From assembly GCA_947584955.1 (NCBI GenBank), contig CANPWS010000013.1, forward strand, positions 1 through 14,797: 14,797 nt of DNA. Reading direction: 5' to 3'. This DNA is from an uncultured Bacilli bacterium (lineage in GTDB: Bacteria; Bacillota_I; Bacilli_A; RF39; UBA660). Positions 1-8,257 of the stretch are shown here, one piece after another. Position 1 is the first letter of the stretch; every line of letters starts with the position of its first letter. Both the position numbers and the translations under genes were made by a program. The notes under the pieces are model-generated. The model was not told the origin of the DNA, did not search any database, and saw nothing but the letters and a program-made list of their open reading frames with translations.

Positions 1-942
1 TGTTAATATATGTGAAAACGTTATTTTAGCTTCACCTTTAATAACAATAAATCTTTCCATTTTAGTATGATGATAATGATTTCCTCTAGTTACATCTTTT
101 TTAGAGATTGATACTGATACTTGTCCATATTTTTCTGTTTTTATAAGTTCTGTAAATGAACCTCTTTCATCAATATTCATCTTTGGAGTTACTATCATAT
201 CATCTAATTCTACATATGATAAGTAAGTAGAAAATAATTTTTTGATAAATTCATCTCCAGTTTCAGGAACCCAGATACTTTCCATATTCATTTTAAAACT
301 TTTAATCATATCAGCAATATACCCAAGATTTTTCTTATAAGTTGGTGATACATAACAAATATTATCTTCTTTTTTCATACTAGGTCTTCCAGTATCTAAA
401 ACATTTAAAAACTCATATATTACATCATCTATATATACTAGTTCTAATACTTTATTTTCATCATTTATTTCTATTTCTTTATTATGTGCTATATTATAAC
501 AAAATGTAGCTATTACTGAATTATAATTTGGCTTGCACCATTTTCCAAAAACATTATGAAGTCTAAATATATAAGCTCTATGTTTTTTTCCATATTCTAA
601 AAGCAATTCTTCGGCTTCTTTTTTACTTTTACCATAATCATTATCTAAAGATGCTTGTATACTAGAAGTAATAAGAACAGGTATATCTAATTTTTGATTT
701 TCAATTTCTTTTAATAATTTTTCAGTAAATAAAGTATTTCCTTCATAGAATTCTTTTGTATCTTTTGGTCTATTAACTCCTGCTAGATGAAAAATAAAAT
801 CTATTTCTTTTAAATTATTAGTTATTTTACTAAAATCATCTTCTTTATCATATTTAATTACTTCTATATTTTCTCTTGTACTTAAATGGCATACTAAATT
901 TTTACCAATAAAACCATTTGCTCCTGTTACTAATACTTTCAT
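1..942 (-). CDS. capF: CapF/FnlB-like UDP-sugar reductase with C-terminal cupin domain (partial, 3' end beyond window)
   Basis: Second enzyme of UDP-L-FucNAc synthesis in the CapE-CapF-CapG (FnlABC) route. The N-terminal SDR domain reduces the 4-keto sugar made by CapE, and the C-terminal cupin domain acts at C3. I read 314 codons without a stop to the left edge. The N-terminus MKVLVTGANGFIG carries the NAD(P)-binding GxxGxxG glycines. The catalytic YxxxK pair is Y103/K107 (YGKSK). The cupin begins near residue 255, with the histidine-rich RGNHYHH at 286-292 (H289, H291, H292). The family usually has about 370 residues, so roughly 55 are missing off the edge. The start at 942 is 1 bp after the capE stop, with AAGGAT inside the end of capE as ribosome binding site, so the two are cotranscribed and probably coupled. 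capG/fnlC (a 2-epimerase) is expected next, outside the window. Family assignment is firm; the exact sugar is inferred. Confidence 0.9.
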   Translation of the reverse strand, partial: MKVLVTGANGFIGKNLVCHLSTRENIEVIKYDKEDDFSKITNNLKEIDFIFHLAGVNRPKDTKEFYEGNTLFTEKLLKEIENQKLDIPVLITSSIQASLDNDYGKSKKEAEELLLEYGKKHRAYIFRLHNVFGKWCKPNYNSVIATFCYNIAHNKEIEINDENKVLELVYIDDVIYEFLNVLDTGRPSMKKEDNICYVSPTYKKNLGYIADMIKSFKMNMESIWVPETGDEFIKKLFSTYLSYVELDDMIVTPKMNIDERGSFTELIKTEKYGQVSVSISKKDVTRGNHYHHTKMERFIVIKGEAKITFSHILT

Positions 943-943
943 T

Positions 944-1960
944 TTACACATCCTTAAAATCTAATTTTTTTAAAAGTTTTATCATACCATCAATATCTAA
1001 TCTTTCGGTGTTATGTGAATTGTATTCTTCAATATTTGCTAACATATCATTACCATGATTTTCAAATTTATCATAGTTTAATCCTCGTTCATCTGCTGTA
1101 ATTCTATAATAATTTCCCATATCTTCGGCATTAATCATTTCCTCTTTTGTAACTAATGTTTCATATAGTTTTTCTCCATGTCTTGTTCCAATATATTTAA
1201 TTTTTTCTTCGACATTCATATACTTACACATAGCTTTAGCCAAGGTTTCAATTGTAGCTGCTGGAGCTTTCTGTACAAATAAATCTCCCTGCTTTCCATG
1301 TTCAAAAGCATAAAGTACTAAATCTACAGCATCATCTAATGTCATCATAAATCTTGTCATTTCAGGGTTAGTAATAGTTAGTGGCTTACCTTCTTTTATT
1401 TGGCTTGCAAATAATGGAATAACACTTCCACGTGAAGCCATTACATTACCATATCTTGTTCTACATATTATCGTTTTTCCCTCGCCTAAATCTCTACCTT
1501 TAGCAATTGCTACTTTTTCCATTAAAGCTTTAGTCATACCCATGGCATTGATTGGATAAGCGGCTTTATCAGTACTAAGTACTATTACTTTTTTTACATT
1601 ATGATTAATAGCTGCCTCAATTACATTATTTGCTCCTATTACATTTGTTTTTACTGCTTCTATTGGAAAAAATTCACAACTAGGAACTTGTTTTAAAGCT
1701 GCGGCATGAAAAACATAATCTACTCCATCCATAGCATCTTCAATACTTCTATACTCTCTTACATCTCCAATGTAAAATTTTATCTTTTGAGCTTCTTCTG
1801 GATATTTAGCTTGATATTCATGTCTCATATCATCTTGCTTTTTTTCATCTCTTGAAAATATTCTAATTTCTTTAATTTGTGTTTTTAAAAATCTTCTTAA
1901 TACAGCATTTCCAAATGATCCTGTTCCTCCAGTTATTAATAAAACTTTATCTTTAAACAT
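944..1960 (-). CDS. capE: CapE/FnlA-type UDP-GlcNAc 4,6-dehydratase/5-epimerase
   Basis: Extended SDR enzyme of 338 residues that starts UDP-L-FucNAc synthesis from UDP-GlcNAc in the cytoplasm (4,6-dehydration with C5 inversion). The Rossmann motif GGTGSFG is at residues 11-17 and the active-site STDK at 129-132. In place of the usual YxxxK there is M140-G-M-T-K144. That Met-for-Tyr exchange is a known hallmark of the CapE/FnlA/WbjB branch and separates it from PseB/FlaA1, which keeps Tyr. Length matches the family at about 340. ATG start with AGGA 8 bp upstream. It is preceded by a 90-bp gap holding an internal promoter and palindrome, and followed after 1 bp by capF. The neighbouring WbuB-like transferase supports L-FucNAc as the end product. 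Confidence 0.95.
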   Translation of the reverse strand: MFKDKVLLITGGTGSFGNAVLRRFLKTQIKEIRIFSRDEKKQDDMRHEYQAKYPEEAQKIKFYIGDVREYRSIEDAMDGVDYVFHAAALKQVPSCEFFPIEAVKTNVIGANNVIEAAINHNVKKVIVLSTDKAAYPINAMGMTKALMEKVAIAKGRDLGEGKTIICRTRYGNVMASRGSVIPLFASQIKEGKPLTITNPEMTRFMMTLDDAVDLVLYAFEHGKQGDLFVQKAPAATIETLAKAMCKYMNVEEKIKYIGTRHGEKLYETLVTKEEMINAEDMGNYYRITADERGLNYDKFENHGNDMLANIEEYNSHNTERLDIDGMIKLLKKLDFKDV

Positions 1961-1989
1961 TTTTTAAGTCCTACCTTTCTTGTTAATTA

Positions 1990-2016
1990 TAAATAAATTA
2001 TATCATAATTTATTTA
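1990..2016 (-). promoter_or_regulatory. Internal promoter of capE-capF embedded in a perfect AT palindrome
   Basis: The minus strand carries an extended -10 element TGATATAAT (TATAAT at 1997-2002, TGn at 2003-2005) 37 bp upstream of the capE start. No good -35 is visible at 17 bp (GATTTA). The -10 lies inside a perfect 12-bp inverted repeat, arms 1990-2001 and 2005-2016, with a 3-nt centre (GAT on the minus strand). Arms made only of A and T and the absence of a following T-run argue against a standard terminator. An operator overlapping the promoter is one reading; chance in AT-rich DNA is another. Confidence 0.5.
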
Positions 2017-2050
2017 GATTAAATCATATTTTGACATTTATTTACGCTTT

Positions 2051-3250
2051 TTATTCATTATTTTTTATTAAATTATTTAAAACATTTTCTAATTCACTTA
2101 TACATTTTTCTTTTTCAAAATGTTTCATATAATAATCATGAGCATTTTTAGACCATTTTTTTATTTCTTTACTATTACTTGCTTCTAATATTAAATCTGC
2201 TAACTTTTTATAATTTAATGATTCCGTACATAAGCCACATTTTGCTTCTTCTATTACATCTTTTACTTCTCCATTTATTGCACCAATTATTGGTTTTCCT
2301 GCTAGCATATATGATTGCACTTTTGCAGGCAAAGTACTATTTACAACCTCATTATCAACCATTGTTATTAAAAAAGCATCTGCCATACTATAAAATTCTG
2401 GCATTTTATCTACACTATGATAGCCATGAAATATAACATTATCTAATTTATATTTATCTTTTAAACTTTCACATGTATTTTTGGATAAACCATCTCCTAC
2501 TATATGAAACTTTATTTTTTTATTGTCTTTTAAAATATTTGCAGCTTCAATTATAGTTTCAACACTTTGAGCAGGTCCAATATTTCCTGCAAAAACTAAA
2601 TCAAATGTTTTTTTATTAGTAACTTTTTTTAAATTTTCATAAGCACTTTCTGCATAAGAAGGCATATATAAAAATTTTTTATCTAAACTTATCCCAAGTT
2701 CTTCATTTAAATATTTTTTAAACGACTTAGAGCTACAAGTTATTAAGTCAGCATTATTATAAGCATTTTTACTCCACCTTGTAAGTATTTTATAAGCTAA
2801 TGATTCTTTTTTTATTCCACCTGTTGTTATACTTATAGGCCACTGGTCTAATACATGAATAACAAGTGGTATTTTTTTTAATTTTTTTACAACTATCGCA
2901 GGCCATGTCATAGTTATTGGTGATAACTGATAAACATATACTATATCAAAATCTTTTTTCATAAAAAAGGCTTTAATACTTCCAAAAATAGCAAACCACA
3001 TATAATTAATAATCATTTTTAAGGTTGTACTACCTCTTCCTACTAAAGAGCACCTTTTTATCTTTACCCCATCAATTATTTCATTTCTTTTTTTAAACCA
3101 TTTATATTCTTTTAATACTTTACCTTGAGGATAATTAGGTAGACCAGTTAATACTGTTACATCATGACCTCTTTTTACAAGTTCTTTAGTAATATCATTT
3201 ATTCTAAAATTTTCTGGATAAAAATGTTGACATACTACTAATATTTTCAT
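2051..3250 (-). CDS. WbuB-like family 4 glycosyltransferase (probable L-FucNAc transferase)
   Basis: Cytoplasmic or membrane-associated GT-B enzyme of 399 residues. The N-terminus MKILVVCQHFYPENFRIND, with RGHDVTVLTGLPNYPQGK soon after, is typical of the WbuB/WcaI branch of GT4. The C-terminal nucleotide-sugar half includes VFAGNIGPAQSVETIIEAA near 219-237 and KVQSYMLAGKPI before 320, the equivalent of the GT4 donor-binding region. A hydrophobic patch near residues 80-97 suggests membrane attachment. WbuB proteins are frequently encoded beside fnlABC (capEFG) and are assigned FucNAc transfer, and the capE-capF neighbours here support that donor. It starts 3 bp after the gmhB stop, with AAAGGA inside the end of gmhB as ribosome binding site. 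The donor is inferred from context; a different 2-acetamido sugar is possible. Confidence 0.85.
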   Translation of the reverse strand: MKILVVCQHFYPENFRINDITKELVKRGHDVTVLTGLPNYPQGKVLKEYKWFKKRNEIIDGVKIKRCSLVGRGSTTLKMIINYMWFAIFGSIKAFFMKKDFDIVYVYQLSPITMTWPAIVVKKLKKIPLVIHVLDQWPISITTGGIKKESLAYKILTRWSKNAYNNADLITCSSKSFKKYLNEELGISLDKKFLYMPSYAESAYENLKKVTNKKTFDLVFAGNIGPAQSVETIIEAANILKDNKKIKFHIVGDGLSKNTCESLKDKYKLDNVIFHGYHSVDKMPEFYSMADAFLITMVDNEVVNSTLPAKVQSYMLAGKPIIGAINGEVKDVIEEAKCGLCTESLNYKKLADLILEASNSKEIKKWSKNAHDYYMKHFEKEKCISELENVLNNLIKNNE

Positions 3251-3253
3251 TTT

Positions 3254-3769
3254 TTAATTCCTTTCATTATCTTTTATATATAATGCTGCTTCTAATAAAT
3301 TTTTTTTACAAATATAATTATTATTTTCTTTCTCTGTTAAAAGAATACATTTAGCTTTAGATACCTTACTTATTTCTAAATCTCTCGTCTTATCACCAAT
3401 AGCATATGATTTATCTAAATCTATATCAAATTCTTCTTGTGCTTTATAAAAAAGGCCTAATTTTGGTTTACGACAATTACAATTATCACTATCTAAATGT
3501 TTACAATAATATACCTTACTTATATTTATATTATTTTTTTTAAGTTCTCTTAGCATATAATCATTGAATTTCAAAAATTCTTCTTCAGTAAAATATCCTC
3601 TTCCTATTCCTGATTGATTTGTTATTATTATTAATTTGTATCCTAAATCTTCTAAAATTTTTAATCCTTCAATCGCTCCATCTATAAATACAAAGTTTTC
3701 TTTTTTACAAACATACCCATAATCTATATTAATAGTACCATCTCTATCTAAAAATATAGCTTTATTCAT
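3254..3769 (-). CDS. gmhB: D-glycero-D-manno-heptose 1,7-bisphosphate 7-phosphatase (HAD-IIIA)
   Basis: HAD-family phosphatase of 171 residues that removes the 7-phosphate from heptose 1,7-bisphosphate between the two HldE reactions. Motif I is DRDGT with D8 nucleophile and D10 acid/base. Motif II is TNQSG at 50-54. Motif III is R100-K101-P. Motif IV is GDKTRD with D126/D130. A zinc site C-x-H-x5-C-x-C (C89, H91, C97, C99) is present; its loop is short, as in the HisB phosphatase domain, rather than long as in E. coli GmhB. Histidinol-phosphatase is therefore the formal alternative, but the position directly behind hldE and gmhA argues strongly for GmhB. The ATG overlaps the hldE end by 8 bp with AGAGG upstream, so translation is likely coupled. 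Confidence 0.9.
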   Translation of the reverse strand: MNKAIFLDRDGTINIDYGYVCKKENFVFIDGAIEGLKILEDLGYKLIIITNQSGIGRGYFTEEEFLKFNDYMLRELKKNNINISKVYYCKHLDSDNCNCRKPKLGLFYKAQEEFDIDLDKSYAIGDKTRDLEISKVSKAKCILLTEKENNNYICKKNLLEAALYIKDNERN

Positions 3770-5219
3770 GATATACCTCTAATATTTTATCTATAATATT
3801 AGTCGTTGATTTATCTTTGACAAATGGACAAATTATCACCTTACCACCTTTTTCTAAAACTATATCACTTCCTACTATATCTTCTACCTTATAATCTCCA
3901 CCTTTTGTTATAATATCTGGTTTTATTCTTTTTATAATTTCATATGGTGTATCTTCATCAAACAAAACAATATATGATACAAAGCTTAAAGATGATAATA
4001 ATTCTACTCTTTCTTTTTCACAAACTATTGGTCTATTTTCTCCTTTTAATCTTTTTACTGATGAATCAGTATTAACACCAACAATGAGTATATCTCCATA
4101 TTTAGCACTTTCTTTTAAATATCTTAAATGTCCTACATGAAAAATATCGAAACAACCATTAGTAAAAACTATTTTTTTATCTTTTTGATTTGCTAATATT
4201 TTTTCTAATGTATCAATAGTAACTATCTTATCTTCATCTAAAATATTATTAGAATCTACTATATAATCTATAATATCTTCTTTTTTTACAGCATAAGTTC
4301 CCATTTTTGAAACTTTTACTCCAGCGGCATAACTGGAAATATTAGCAGCATCATATATATCTATATTATTTGCAACAGAGAAAGCTAAATAAGATATTAC
4401 AGTATCTCCTGCTCCTGTTACATCATAAACTTCTCTTGACACACATTTTATGTTTTTAACATCATTATTATTAACTAATGTCATTCCATCTTTTCCTCTT
4501 GTTACTAAAACATATTTACAATTTGCTTTTTCTAAAAGTAATTTTGCTGCTAAAATAATTTCTTCTTCAGTTTCTACTTTCATTTTAGTAATATCTGAAA
4601 GCTCTTTTAAATTTGGTTTTAATAAATATGCATTTTTATATTTTTCTACATTTTCTTCTTTAACATCAATTAATACTTTTTTATTATTTTTATTAGCTAT
4701 ATTAATAAATTTATTAGTATTTTCTATATTTAATAATCCTTTATTATAATCTGATATTATTACTATATCAAATTTTTCTATTATTTTTTTATATTTTTCT
4801 ATTAATTCTTTTTCAATATCATTATTTATATTTTTTACATCTTCTTCATCAAAGCGAAACATTTGCATATTATTTTGACCAATAAATCTTGTTTTTACAG
4901 TGGTTTTTCTAGTCTTATCTTTTAAAACTAATGATTTATCTATTTTTCCTTCAGTTAATAAATTTAAAATATCCATTCCATATGCATCATTACCAACAAC
5001 ACTAAGAAGTGTTACATCACAACCTGCACTTACTAAATTTAATGCAACGTTTGCCGCACCTCCTAATATTTTTTTATTATTTTTTTCAAGTAGTATTGGC
5101 ACTGGAGCTTCTGGTGATATTCTATTTGATAATCCAAAATAATAATTATCTAATATAACGTCTCCTATTACTAATATATTTTTCTTTTCTAATTTTTTTA
5201 TTAATTCAGTTAAATTCAT
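3762..5219 (-). CDS. hldE: Bifunctional heptose 7-phosphate kinase / heptose 1-phosphate adenylyltransferase
   Basis: Two fused enzymes of the ADP-heptose pathway in 485 residues. Residues 1 to about 320 form a PfkB/ribokinase-type kinase that phosphorylates heptose 7-phosphate at C1: NILVIGDVILDNYYFG at 14-29, LGGAANVALNL at 52-62, and the anion-hole motif GAGD at 269-272 with D272 as catalytic base. Residues about 345-485 form a cytidylyltransferase-like domain that attaches AMP: FTNGCFDIFHVGH with the HxGH signature at 361-364, then GVNTDSSVKRLKG at 381-393. Length and order match full-length HldE (about 475 residues). It starts 8 bp after the upstream GT9 stop with TAGGTG as a weak ribosome binding site, and overlaps gmhB by 8 bp. 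Fusion with the adenylyl domain predicts an ADP-beta-heptose product, not GDP-heptose. Confidence 0.96.
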   Translation of the reverse strand: MNLTELIKKLEKKNILVIGDVILDNYYFGLSNRISPEAPVPILLEKNNKKILGGAANVALNLVSAGCDVTLLSVVGNDAYGMDILNLLTEGKIDKSLVLKDKTRKTTVKTRFIGQNNMQMFRFDEEDVKNINNDIEKELIEKYKKIIEKFDIVIISDYNKGLLNIENTNKFINIANKNNKKVLIDVKEENVEKYKNAYLLKPNLKELSDITKMKVETEEEIILAAKLLLEKANCKYVLVTRGKDGMTLVNNNDVKNIKCVSREVYDVTGAGDTVISYLAFSVANNIDIYDAANISSYAAGVKVSKMGTYAVKKEDIIDYIVDSNNILDEDKIVTIDTLEKILANQKDKKIVFTNGCFDIFHVGHLRYLKESAKYGDILIVGVNTDSSVKRLKGENRPIVCEKERVELLSSLSFVSYIVLFDEDTPYEIIKRIKPDIITKGGDYKVEDIVGSDIVLEKGGKVIICPFVKDKSTTNIIDKILEVYHE

Positions 5220-5227
5220 TATTACAC

Positions 5228-6427
5228 CTACAATTCTTTATCTATCATTTTATCTATTACTTTCCAAGCATCATCTACCGTTATTTTTTCAAGACAAGGC
5301 CAAAGTTTATCATCATTTTTTAGTTTATTACAGTTATTATTACAATTAAAACAATCCATTTTATGAACTACTATATATGGCCTTTTATATTTTTCACATC
5401 CTTTAAAATTATATTCTACATATCTATCATAAGTATAACCACCAGTAATTATGGTAACGGGAACTTCATTTATTACAGCAATATGATATGTACTAGTATC
5501 ATTAGTTACAACAAATTTTGCTTTTTTTATAACTTCAATGAATTCTAAAAGCGAAGTTTTATTTACATAGTCATATTGTGGAATATCTCCTATTAGCTTT
5601 TTTAACTGACAAATACTTTGAACATCACTATTTGTACCACAAAAAAGAACAGGTAATTTTGTTTTATTGTATATTTTTTTTATAATTTCTGCATATGATT
5701 CAATTGGCCAGTTTTTAAGCATAGTACTAGCACTTGGAAAGACAATATAATATTTCTTAGGAAGCGTTATTTTATCTATTTTATAATTTTCTTTATAATA
5801 TTTAACTTCATAATCGTCATAAAAAAATTCAAAATATTGTCCAATTAAACTTTTTTCTTTTAACTCTTTTATGTCATTATAAGCATTTTTTAGTATATTT
5901 TTAGAACAATTTTTACTTTTATTTAGAATAATACATCCTTTTTTTTCTTTAGCTTTAATAACAGCACTATATAAAACATTAGTTAAACATTCATTTGCTC
6001 CGACTGGATCAAGTAATATATCATAATAATTTTTCTTTAACGTTTTAATATTCTTTCTTCTTTCTTTTAAATCAATAGTTGCCTTTGTAAAATCTAATCC
6101 TATTATTTCATCTATTAAATTATCATTATATATTTTTTCTAAACCTTTTTGACAAAATAAAGTTATATGATATTCTTTTTCATTATAAATATTTCTTATA
6201 TCATGTAAAGCATTATTAAATATTACTCCATCACCTAAAGCTAAATTAAAAATTATTGCTACTTTTTTTCTATCTTCTTTTTGATACTTTGGATCTTTAA
6301 TTGTTAAGCAAATTATTTTATCTACATAATACATAAGTTCTTTTATTTTTTTTAATTTACTATTTTTTAATAAACTTGAATTAATTTTTATAAATTTTTT
6401 ATTTAAATAATTTTCTTTCTTACTCAT
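5228..6427 (-). CDS. Family 9 glycosyltransferase, heptosyltransferase-like
   Basis: GT-B fold transferase of 399 residues that probably moves heptose from ADP-heptose to a cytoplasmic glycan acceptor. The N-terminal half has the GT9 acceptor-side motif as LALGDGVIFNNAL near 62-74, with D66 in the place of the catalytic Asp of WaaC/WaaF. The C-terminal half has FPSASTMLKNWPIESYAEI from 230 (K238) and TNDTSTYHIA near 308-317, which matches the donor-binding D-[ST]-G-x-x-H-like region. A late cysteine set (C359, C362, C366, C378) resembles those in Gram-positive GT9 proteins. I chose the ATG at 6427 because AGAGG lies 7 bp upstream and it leaves an 11-bp gap to gmhA. An in-frame TTG at 6475 would overlap gmhA by 37 bp and has no better signal. 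Location between gmhA and hldE supports heptose as donor. Confidence 0.88.
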   Translation of the reverse strand: MSKKENYLNKKFIKINSSLLKNSKLKKIKELMYYVDKIICLTIKDPKYQKEDRKKVAIIFNLALGDGVIFNNALHDIRNIYNEKEYHITLFCQKGLEKIYNDNLIDEIIGLDFTKATIDLKERRKNIKTLKKNYYDILLDPVGANECLTNVLYSAVIKAKEKKGCIILNKSKNCSKNILKNAYNDIKELKEKSLIGQYFEFFYDDYEVKYYKENYKIDKITLPKKYYIVFPSASTMLKNWPIESYAEIIKKIYNKTKLPVLFCGTNSDVQSICQLKKLIGDIPQYDYVNKTSLLEFIEVIKKAKFVVTNDTSTYHIAVINEVPVTIITGGYTYDRYVEYNFKGCEKYKRPYIVVHKMDCFNCNNNCNKLKNDDKLWPCLEKITVDDAWKVIDKMIDKEL

Positions 6428-6438
6428 TAAATATCCTC

Positions 6439-7014
6439 TTAATTTTTTTTCAAATCTTTTTCTACAAGTTCGCAAATTAAATGAATTGTCATTATATGTA
6501 CTTCTTGTATTCTTGCTGTACTATCAAATGGCACTATCAATGAAAAATCACATATATCTTTAAGTTTTCCTCCATCTCTTCCTAGTAATCCAATTGTAAT
6601 AAGTCCTTGCTCTTTAGCTTTTAAAGTAGCTTCAACTATATTTTTAGAGTTTCCACTTGTAGATATTCCAAAGAAAATATCTCCTTTTTTTCCTAATGCT
6701 TCTACTTGTCTTGAAAAAATTGTATCATAACTGTAATCGTTTCCTATTGAAGTCATAACTGACGTATCTGTATTAAGTGCAATAGCAGGTAATGCCTTTC
6801 TTTCAAGTAAAAATCTACCTACTAACTCTCCTGCAAAATGCTGAGCATCCGAAGCACTACCTCCATTACCTGCAATTAATATTTTTCCTCCATTTTTTAA
6901 TGATTCTAATTGAATATTAATTATTTCTATTAATTTTTTATTATAATCAGAATTTTTTAAATATTCTAAATTAGAAATTTTTTCCTTAATTACTTCATTA
7001 ATTCTTTTTTCCAT
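6439..7014 (-). CDS. gmhA: Sedoheptulose 7-phosphate isomerase
   Basis: First committed enzyme of heptose synthesis, converting sedoheptulose 7-phosphate to D-glycero-D-manno-heptose 7-phosphate. It is a SIS-domain protein of 191 residues, the normal family length. Phosphate-binding elements are [15 protein letters not shown] at 49-63 and STSGNS at 118-123. Candidate metal/catalytic residues H59, E63, Q170 and H178 keep exactly the spacing of E. coli H61/E65/Q172/H180. ATG start with AAGGAG 5 bp upstream; the flippase stop TAA lies 3 bp before the start and overlaps the ribosome binding region, so coupled translation is likely. Its gene order with the GT9 transferase, hldE and gmhB makes the function secure. 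Confidence 0.96.
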   Translation of the reverse strand: MEKRINEVIKEKISNLEYLKNSDYNKKLIEIINIQLESLKNGGKILIAGNGGSASDAQHFAGELVGRFLLERKALPAIALNTDTSVMTSIGNDYSYDTIFSRQVEALGKKGDIFFGISTSGNSKNIVEATLKAKEQGLITIGLLGRDGGKLKDICDFSLIVPFDSTARIQEVHIMTIHLICELVEKDLKKN

Positions 7015-7017
7015 TTT

Positions 7018-8253
7018 TTACTCCTTACTCCATATTTCTTTTTTATTTATAATTATTACAAAAGTAATAATATAAAACACTAATAACATTATCATAATAA
7101 ATAAATATGCATATATTGCACCATCAAAATTATATAATTTTACAAACCAATTTGATATTAAATAAGCAAATATTGATGTTATTATATATATAATTAACTG
7201 TACTTTAGTTTTTCTTAATACTACTAAACAAGTTGAAAATACATTTGCTACTGTATATATTGTTGCACCTATTAATACTATAATTAGGCTTTTTAAATAA
7301 TCTTTTAAATCTAAATTATAAACAAAATTAAGTATTGGTATTCCTAACAAATAAGCAAATAATATTGCTACTAATCCTGTTATTATTGTGGCAATTATTA
7401 TAATAAAAGCTATTTTTAAAAACTTTTTTTTGTTTCTTTCTTTATAACTTTCCTTCAGGGAAATTATAATGGGCTGTACAATAAACTGATTTACTAACAT
7501 TATTACAGTCGCTGGCATTACTACTATTCCAAAAATAGTTTGAAATTCTTCTTTCATAAATGAATCTATTGCATACCTTGGTGCATTTACTAAATAATTA
7601 GCAATAAAACTAAATCCAAAGGTAAAAAATCCTAATTTTAATATTTTAATTACTCCATCTATTTTAATTTTATCACTTTTTTCTTTATACTTTATACTTT
7701 TCTTTATATCTATTAATAATAATATAATGATATTTATAACTATTAAAGATAATGTTGCTAATATTAAATTGTTAGTTATTTTATCTATTATTAAAAAGAT
7801 AATAATATTAGTAATTCCTCTTAAAAATAATGACTTTCCTACTATATCTAATTTATTATTTTTTTGAAGTATACCATGAAAAACATCACATAAAGCTTCC
7901 GTAGCTTTAAATACACAAAGCAAAATAAATATTGTTAGTTTTAAACTTTGATAATGTTTTATTAATGCAAATACTAAAGATATTATTAGCATTATTATAG
8001 AACATAATATTCTATTTACTATATATTCATTATCTGTTATATCTTTTTCTACTTCAGTAACTTGATATGTTCTACCACTATAAATTGCTATAGCATAAAG
8101 CATACATGCACTTGCATATGAAAGTGTAAATATTCCTGCCTTATCTATTCCATTTATTCTTGTTACAATAACTAAAAAAAAGAATGAATTAAAGGCATTT
8201 ATTGCACTTCCTAGTGTATTCCAAATATATGTTTTTTTTAAATTATTTTTCAT
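7018..8253 (-). CDS. Wzx/GacK-like polysaccharide flippase (MOP superfamily)
   Basis: Integral membrane protein of 411 residues with about 12 predicted helices, near residues 10-30, 37-59, 82-100, 105-121, 145-160, 162-184, 204-222, 241-264, 280-302, 325-345, 352-370 and 378-400. The N-terminus, with NTLGSAINAFNSFFFLVIVTRI and then AGIFTLSYA, is typical of Wzx-type lipid-linked oligosaccharide flippases. Role: moving an undecaprenyl-linked glycan or single sugar to the outer face of the membrane. Its place right after a GT2 and a DUF2304 gene matches gacK after gacI-gacJ in group A streptococci. That suggests it may flip a lipid-linked side-chain sugar, but it could equally flip the full repeat unit. 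Start ATG with AAGAAGTGA as a modest ribosome binding site, 4 bp after the DUF2304 stop. Confidence 0.88.
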   Translation of the reverse strand: MKNNLKKTYIWNTLGSAINAFNSFFFLVIVTRINGIDKAGIFTLSYASACMLYAIAIYSGRTYQVTEVEKDITDNEYIVNRILCSIIMLIISLVFALIKHYQSLKLTIFILLCVFKATEALCDVFHGILQKNNKLDIVGKSLFLRGITNIIIFLIIDKITNNLILATLSLIVINIIILLLIDIKKSIKYKEKSDKIKIDGVIKILKLGFFTFGFSFIANYLVNAPRYAIDSFMKEEFQTIFGIVVMPATVIMLVNQFIVQPIIISLKESYKERNKKKFLKIAFIIIIATIITGLVAILFAYLLGIPILNFVYNLDLKDYLKSLIIVLIGATIYTVANVFSTCLVVLRKTKVQLIIYIITSIFAYLISNWFVKLYNFDGAIYAYLFIMIMLLVFYIITFVIIINKKEIWSKE

Positions 8254-8257
8254 TTAA

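Noticed and set aside
2179..2436. Plus-strand open frame opposite the GT4 gene, Leu-rich product
   Set aside because: Antisense shadow of the C-terminal half of a recognisable GT4 enzyme; low-complexity product.
4450..5142. Plus-strand open frames opposite hldE (4450-4749, 4900-5142)
   Set aside because: They lie wholly antisense to the well-conserved hldE, have no ribosome binding sites that stand out, and their hydrophobic Phe/Leu/Ser-rich products are what antisense AT-rich DNA gives.
6428..6475. N-terminal extension of the GT9 gene from a TTG at 6475
   Set aside because: It overlaps gmhA by 37 bp, lacks a good ribosome binding site and adds no recognisable family sequence; the ATG at 6427 has AGAGG correctly placed.
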